A stretch of DNA of 64,000 bases from Streptomyces chartreusis NRRL 3882 (GTDB lineage: Bacteria > Actinomycetota > Actinomycetes > Streptomycetales > Streptomycetaceae), in NCBI RefSeq assembly GCF_900236475.1, contig NZ_LT963352.1, positions 3,782,001 through 3,846,000 of the forward strand, in the 5' to 3' direction. This document shows, piece by piece, positions 60,295 through 64,000 of this stretch (positions within the stretch are counted from its first letter, which is position 1; the number at the start of each line of letters is the position of its first letter). The translations under genes and the position numbers were made by a program. The notes beneath the pieces are model-generated. The model made no database searches and was not told the DNA's origin. It worked only from the letters and a program-made list of their open reading frames with translations.

Positions 60295-61742
60295 AGCCCG
60301 TACTCCTTCCAGCGGCGGTCCACCTTCGCCGCCGTCTCCGGATCGGACTCCACCATGTCGGGCCAGCCGCCGTCACGCGTGTAGCCCTCCTCGGGCCACT
60401 TCTTCGTCGCGTCGATACCGGCCTTGCCGCCCCAGAACTGCTGGTAGGAGGCGTGGTCGAGATGGTCCACGGGGCCCTCGACGATGCTGAGGTCCCGGGC
60501 GTAGTCCGTGTTGCCGAGCGCCCGCCAGGCGACCTCGTGCAGGTCGTGGACGTCGCAGTCGGAGTCGACGACCACGATCAGCTTGGTCAGCGACATCATG
60601 TGCGCGCCCCAGATGGCGTGCATCACCTTCTGCGCGTGCTTCGGGTACTTCTTGTCGATCGAGACGATCGCGCAGTTGTGGAAACCGCCCGCCTCCGGCA
60701 GGTGGTAGTCCACGATGTCCGGCACGATGATCTTCAGCAGCGGCAGGAAGAAGCGTTCCGTCGCACGGCCGAGCGGTCCGTCCTCCGTCGGCGGCCTGCC
60801 CACGACGATCGACTGGAGCAACGGCCGCTTCCGCATCGTCACGCAGTCGATCTTCAGGGCGGGGAAGCGTTCCTGGGGCGTGTAGAAGCCGGTGTGGTCG
60901 CCGAACGGGCCCTCGGGGAGCATCTCGCCCGGCTCCAGCCAGCCCTCGATCACGACCTCCGCCTGCGCCGGCACCTGGAGCGGGACGGTCTTGCAGTCGA
61001 CCATCTCGATCCGCTTGCCCGCGAGGAAGCCGGCGAACAGGTACTCGTCGATGTCCCCGGGCAGCGGCGCGGTGGAGGCGTACGTCACCGCGGGCGGGCA
61101 CCCGAAGGCGATCGCGACGGGCAGCCGCTCACCGCGCCTGGCCGCCACCTGGTAGTGGTTCCGGCTGTCCTTGTGGATCTGCCAGTGCATGCCGATCGTG
61201 CGCTTGTCGTGGCGCTGGAGGCGGTACAGCCCGAGGTTGCGGATGCCCGTCTCCGGGTCCTTGGTGTGGGTGAGCCCCAGATTGAAGAAGGAGCCGCCGT
61301 CCTTGGGCCAGGTGAACAGGGCCGGAAGCTGCTCCAGGTCGACGTCGTCCCCGGTGAGGACGACCTCCTGCACCGGGCCGTCCTTGACCTTCTTCGGCGG
61401 TACGTGCGTCATCGCGCCGAGCTTCCCGAAGGCCTCCCGCACACCGACGAACCCGTGCGGCAGCTCGGGCTTCAGCAACCCGCCGATCCGCTCCGAGATC
61501 TCGCCGTACGACTTCAGGCCCAGCGCCTTCAGCAGCCGCCGGTCCGTGCCGTACACGTTCATCGCGAGGGGCATGCGCGAGCCGCGCACGTTCTCGAAGA
61601 GCAGCGCCGGGCCGCCGGCCTTCTGCACCCGGTCGACGATCTCCCCGACCTCCAGGTACGGGTCCACCTCGGCCTTGATGCGCTTGAGGTCGCCCTCGCG
61701 CTCCAGAGCCCTGAGCAGGGAGCGAAGATCGTCGTAAGCCAT
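60291..61742 (-). CDS. UbiD-family decarboxylase of menaquinone synthesis (MqnL type)
   Basis: 483 residues from ATG 61742, typical UbiD length. Family features: LRRLKRIKAEVDPYLEVGEI-like N-terminus, LPALFTWPKDGGSFFNLGLT, HGN-type prFMN region RNHYQVAARRGERLPVAIAFG, and EGPFGDHTGFYTPQE with the catalytic Glu/Arg set. It uses prenylated FMN made by UbiX to decarboxylate the naphthoate intermediate. It forms an operon with the UbiA-type gene. Confidence 0.93.
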   Translation of the reverse strand: MAYDDLRSLLRALEREGDLKRIKAEVDPYLEVGEIVDRVQKAGGPALLFENVRGSRMPLAMNVYGTDRRLLKALGLKSYGEISERIGGLLKPELPHGFVGVREAFGKLGAMTHVPPKKVKDGPVQEVVLTGDDVDLEQLPALFTWPKDGGSFFNLGLTHTKDPETGIRNLGLYRLQRHDKRTIGMHWQIHKDSRNHYQVAARRGERLPVAIAFGCPPAVTYASTAPLPGDIDEYLFAGFLAGKRIEMVDCKTVPLQVPAQAEVVIEGWLEPGEMLPEGPFGDHTGFYTPQERFPALKIDCVTMRKRPLLQSIVVGRPPTEDGPLGRATERFFLPLLKIIVPDIVDYHLPEAGGFHNCAIVSIDKKYPKHAQKVMHAIWGAHMMSLTKLIVVVDSDCDVHDLHEVAWRALGNTDYARDLSIVEGPVDHLDHASYQQFWGGKAGIDATKKWPEEGYTRDGGWPDMVESDPETAAKVDRRWKEYGL

Positions 61743-61811
61743 GCGGTCCAGTATCCCCGAGCGGCTACCCTGGCCTGGAACCGCCCACCCGCTTTCGCTG
61801 AGAGGCCGCGC

Positions 61812-62090
61812 ATGCTCCGGGTACTGATGTTCCTCGTGCCGCTGGCGCTGAGCGTGTACGCGTTCATCGACTGCATCAGCACGAAGGACGACGACATCCG
61901 TCACATGCCCAAGCCGCTGTGGGCGATCCTCGTGCTGCTGTTTCCGCTCGTCGGGTCGATCTCCTGGCTCATCGCGGGCAAGAAGCGGACGCCGGCGGGG
62001 GGTCGGCCCCGGCAGTGGGTGGCGCCCGACGACAACCCCGAGTTCCTGAAGTCCCTCGACGACGAGGACAAGAGGGACGACCAGCCGTAG
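61812..62090 (+). CDS. PLDc_N (phospholipase D-nuclease N-terminal) small membrane protein
   Basis: 92 residues. First helix LRVLMFLVPLALSVYAFIDC (about 1-20), a polar segment, then WAILVLLFPLVGSISWLIAG (about 40-59) followed by a Lys/Arg-rich tail. The two-helix layout with P-K-x-x-W before the second helix is the PLDc_N domain, found at the N-terminus of cardiolipin-synthase-like proteins and, as here, alone in many actinobacterial small proteins. Function unknown. Confidence 0.85.
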   Translation: MLRVLMFLVPLALSVYAFIDCISTKDDDIRHMPKPLWAILVLLFPLVGSISWLIAGKKRTPAGGRPRQWVAPDDNPEFLKSLDDEDKRDDQP

Positions 62091-62093
62091 TCC

Positions 62094-62282
62094 TCAGAGA
62101 GCTCCGGTGAACGCCGACCAGGCGGATCGACCGACGACCAGGACCGGACCGTCAGGGGTTTTGCTGTCGCGGACGGGGACGGTGTCGGGGAAACCGGGGG
62201 CTATTTCCACGCAGTTGCCGCCGTTTTCGCCGCTGTAGCTGCTCTTGATCCAGGTCGCCGCGCAGAGTTCGTGCCTGTTCAT
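62094..62282 (-). CDS. DUF397 small protein
   Basis: 62 residues with the DUF397 signature: WIKSSYSGENGGNCVEIAP, VPVRDSKTPDGPVL, and SAWSAFTGAL. These small proteins pair with HTH/DUF5753 regulators in actinomycetes, and a well-known example affects antibiotic production and development; the mechanism is not settled. Here it lies inside the 3' part of the HTH gene's frame. Confidence 0.9.
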   Translation of the reverse strand: MNRHELCAATWIKSSYSGENGGNCVEIAPGFPDTVPVRDSKTPDGPVLVVGRSAWSAFTGAL

Positions 62283-63108
62283 GCTGCTCGTACCCCTTCA
62301 TCGCGTCGCTGATCAGGGCGACGGACTCGCGGACTGACAGAGCGTCCGCCCTGAGCACATCATAGGCGTGGCTATGACCTGTGTAGACGCTCGGATCGTC
62401 GTTGAAATGGCCGCGGTCCAGTGACTCCGAATACACCCACCGGTGCCCGTCCGGCAGCTCGATCAGCGACATGGACACGTTGGGCCGCAGGAGTTCCGGG
62501 AAGCTCGCCGGGGCGACCTGGATGCGGATGTTGGGCCGCTGCCCGACGCGAAGCAGATGGGCGCACTGGTCCCTCATGATTGCCGGGCTACCGACCACGT
62601 TGCGTAGACAGCTCTCGTCCAGAACGGCGATGTACAGCGGACCGCCCTCGGCGAGAAATCGTCGCTGCCGACTCAGTCGGGCGTGGGCGCGCTCCTCGAC
62701 CTCGTCGCCGCTGGCGACGCGTCGGAACAGCGCCCGGACATAGTCGCCCGTCTGCAAGAGGCCCGGGATCAGGCGCTCCTGGTACTCCCGCAAAGTGACG
62801 GCCACCTCATCCATCTCAGCCCGCCGCCGAAACCAGTCAGGATGCTCCACCTGCGGATACCAATCGATCCGCCCCCACAACCGCAGCAACACCCCACCCG
62901 TGCCGAGAAGTTCGTCGCACGTCTTCGCGAAACCCTCCTGCGGAACCCTCGTGCCCGCCTCCACCCGCGCCACGTGCGAGCGGTCGCAGGGGATCTGCCT
63001 CGCCAACGCCTCCTGCGTGAGCAGCGCCGCCTCGCGGAAGTGCCGCAGCACCTCCCCGAACACGGCCGCCGTACTCGCCCCCGACTCCCCGCCGTTCCGT
63101 CGGCTCAC
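62152..63108 (-). CDS. XRE-family HTH/DUF5753 regulator
   Basis: 318 residues, GTG start behind GAGGGGGA. The HTH (about 15-68) reads LRHFREAALLTQEALARQIPCDRSHVARVEAGTR; the DUF5753 ligand/partner domain (about 95-270) reads RLIPGLLQTGDYVRALF ... YIAVLDESCLRNVVGS ... ESLDRGHF. The protein would normally end near 280 residues. Here the frame continues about 40 codons and overlaps the DUF397 gene by 131 bases in another frame. The Arg/Gln-rich tail is probably a by-product of losing the usual stop. Confidence 0.88.
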   Translation of the reverse strand: MSRRNGGESGASTAAVFGEVLRHFREAALLTQEALARQIPCDRSHVARVEAGTRVPQEGFAKTCDELLGTGGVLLRLWGRIDWYPQVEHPDWFRRRAEMDEVAVTLREYQERLIPGLLQTGDYVRALFRRVASGDEVEERAHARLSRQRRFLAEGGPLYIAVLDESCLRNVVGSPAIMRDQCAHLLRVGQRPNIRIQVAPASFPELLRPNVSMSLIELPDGHRWVYSESLDRGHFNDDPSVYTGHSHAYDVLRADALSVRESVALISDAMKGYEQHEQARTLRGDLDQEQLQRRKRRQLRGNSPRFPRHRPRPRQQNP

Positions 63109-63213
63109 GGCTTCCCCCTCCGTGACAGTGCACCGGTGTCACACGCCAAGCATTGAACCGGACTGTTCCCCTGCGCAACGCTCGGTACACCCAGAGTTAC
63201 GGAGGTACGCGAA

Positions 63214-63717
63214 ATGGAACCGCAGGCGGACCCGGAGCGGAACCGGGTGGCGACGCTGGAGGAACGGCTCAGTGCGGGCGTACGCGCGGCCAACGAGCGT
63301 TCCAGGAAAGGGCTGTCGGCCGACCCGAGCCGGCCCCCCGTCCCCGTGCCCGGGTGCGCGGTGTGCGAGGAGCTGGCCGTCCGCCGGGACAAGGCGCGGG
63401 CCGCGTTCGACGGGAGTGCCGTGACGGACGCGAACGTGCTGCTGCGCCAGCACCAGGGGAAGGAACACGGTGGGGAACCGGCGGGGCGCCGCGTCTTCCG
63501 GTACGTCCCGTACTCGATCGTGCAGGACGCGTCGGCCGTCCCGGAGTACGAGGCCCGCTGCGTCTCGGGAGAGGAGGAGGACTGCGGGGCGAGTTCGGGA
63601 CCGCGCCCGACCCCGGCCGAGGTGGAGGAGTGGCAGCGCAGGCACACACAGGAGACCCGGCACCTGCGCTACCGCCGCAGCTTCGCCGACTACGCGGTGC
63701 TGGAGAGGCAGGGCTGA
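63214..63717 (+). CDS. DUF7848-like unknown protein
   Basis: 167 residues, ATG with GGAGG 8 bases upstream. Two parts: an N-terminal helical segment (about 1-70) with GCAVCEELAVRRDKARA, and a C-terminal region (about 95-160) VFRYVPYSIVQDASAVPEYEARCV ... then RHTQETRHLRYRRSF. The second part resembles DUF7848 proteins common in Streptomyces near HTH/DUF397 genes. Divergent from the HTH regulator. Function unknown. Confidence 0.6.
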   Translation: MEPQADPERNRVATLEERLSAGVRAANERSRKGLSADPSRPPVPVPGCAVCEELAVRRDKARAAFDGSAVTDANVLLRQHQGKEHGGEPAGRRVFRYVPYSIVQDASAVPEYEARCVSGEEEDCGASSGPRPTPAEVEEWQRRHTQETRHLRYRRSFADYAVLERQG

Positions 63718-63768
63718 CGAGGCAGGACGCCGCCGATGAAGCGGGCGACCCCGAGAGCCCGGCGCAGG

Positions 63769-64000
63769 TCACCCGGCCAGAAACCCACCTGTCCGAGACG
63801 CCCGCGCGGCCGCCACCTCCTGCGGGGTGCCCTCTCCCACCACCCGGCCGCCGCCGGCGCCCCCCACCGGCCCGAGGTCGATCAGCCAGTCCGAGGCCCG
63901 CATGACATCGACGTTGTGCTCGATGGTGATGACGGAGTGCCCCGCGTCCACCAGCCGCTGGAGCACGTCCAGCAGCCGCGCCGAGTCCGCCGCGTGCAGC
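63769..64000 (-). CDS. UvrA-like ABC ATPase, C-terminal fragment
   Basis: The last 76 codons are in the window; the gene continues past the right edge. The peptide VDAGHSVITIEHNVDVMRASDWLIDLGPVGGAGGGRVVGEGTPQEVA contains the H-loop region (T-I-E-H-N) and the Gly-rich end typical of UvrA and UvrA-like proteins. Whether it is the canonical excinuclease subunit or a UvrA-like drug-resistance protein cannot be told from this end. Confidence 0.85.
   Translation of the reverse strand, partial: LHAADSARLLDVLQRLVDAGHSVITIEHNVDVMRASDWLIDLGPVGGAGGGRVVGEGTPQEVAAARASRTGGFLAG

Noticed and set aside
1..64000. CRISPR arrays, tRNA or rRNA genes
   Set aside because: No spaced direct repeats and no tRNA cloverleaf or rRNA sequence noticed in the window.

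Overview
The window looks like a Streptomyces chromosome segment. It is very GC-rich with strong third-position GC, GTG starts are common, and it carries typical Streptomyces families: an HTH/DUF5753 plus DUF397 pair, Ser/Thr kinases with Pro/Ala-rich linkers, futalosine-pathway menaquinone genes, a Cys-rich sulfur-type leader peptide and ESX/type VII (T7SS) proteins. From memory, the gene order of the right half matches the S. coelicolor SCO44xx-45xx neighbourhood; I could not check this.

Layout. 1-0.85 kb: end of a Flp/Tad-type locus (ParA/MinD-like ATPase, SAF-domain protein). 1.5-4.55 kb: a tightly overlapping T7SS-type cassette (small helical WXG-like protein, large helical putative effector, two unknown proteins). 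4.6-7.9 kb: two overlapping genes for related membrane proteins that share a C-terminal Cys/NPLHG motif. 7.9-11.2 kb: a processive family-2 glycosyltransferase fused to a NodB domain that has lost its motifs, plus an LCP ligase.

11.4-29 kb is an accessory T7SS-associated island with clear signs of turnover. It holds a lipoprotein/secreted-protein pair duplicated in tandem with the second copy decaying, a frameshifted WXG-like gene and truncated effector, two EspG-like proteins, a three-member family of Gly/Ala-rich PPE-like proteins (one a pseudogene), two divergent WXG100 proteins, and two identical IS5-family elements in opposite orientation. It ends at a 1496-residue EccC/EssC-type FtsK-SpoIIIE ATPase (29.3-33.8 kb) and a PQQ-propeller Ser/Thr kinase (33.9-36.2 kb). 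No EccB, EccD, EccE or mycosin gene is in the window, so this EccC either works with a core encoded elsewhere or is an orphan.

36.3-64 kb is ordinary core chromosome: a second Ser/Thr kinase, mqnA, a cold-shock gene with a long structured 5' UTR, a methyltransferase, a KstD-like flavoprotein, a TetR/MFS pair with matching operators, an orphan sugar-binding lipoprotein, a lipid-metabolism set (acyl-CoA ligase, thiolase, FabG4-like reductase, MaoC hydratase, TetR) with palindromic operators, a DAACS symporter behind a Cys-rich leader peptide, UdgX, the menaquinone genes mqnE, lrp, ubiX, ubiA and ubiD, a rhomboid protease, a deleted Uma2 pseudogene, an HTH/DUF397 pair and the end of a UvrA-like gene.

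The genes most likely to form one system are those at 12-36 kb: WXG100 substrates, PPE-like partners, EspG-like chaperones, the EccC motor and a cell-surface-sensing kinase. Its expanded and decaying cassettes suggest variable, possibly antagonistic, secreted cargo, but no toxin domain is recognisable.
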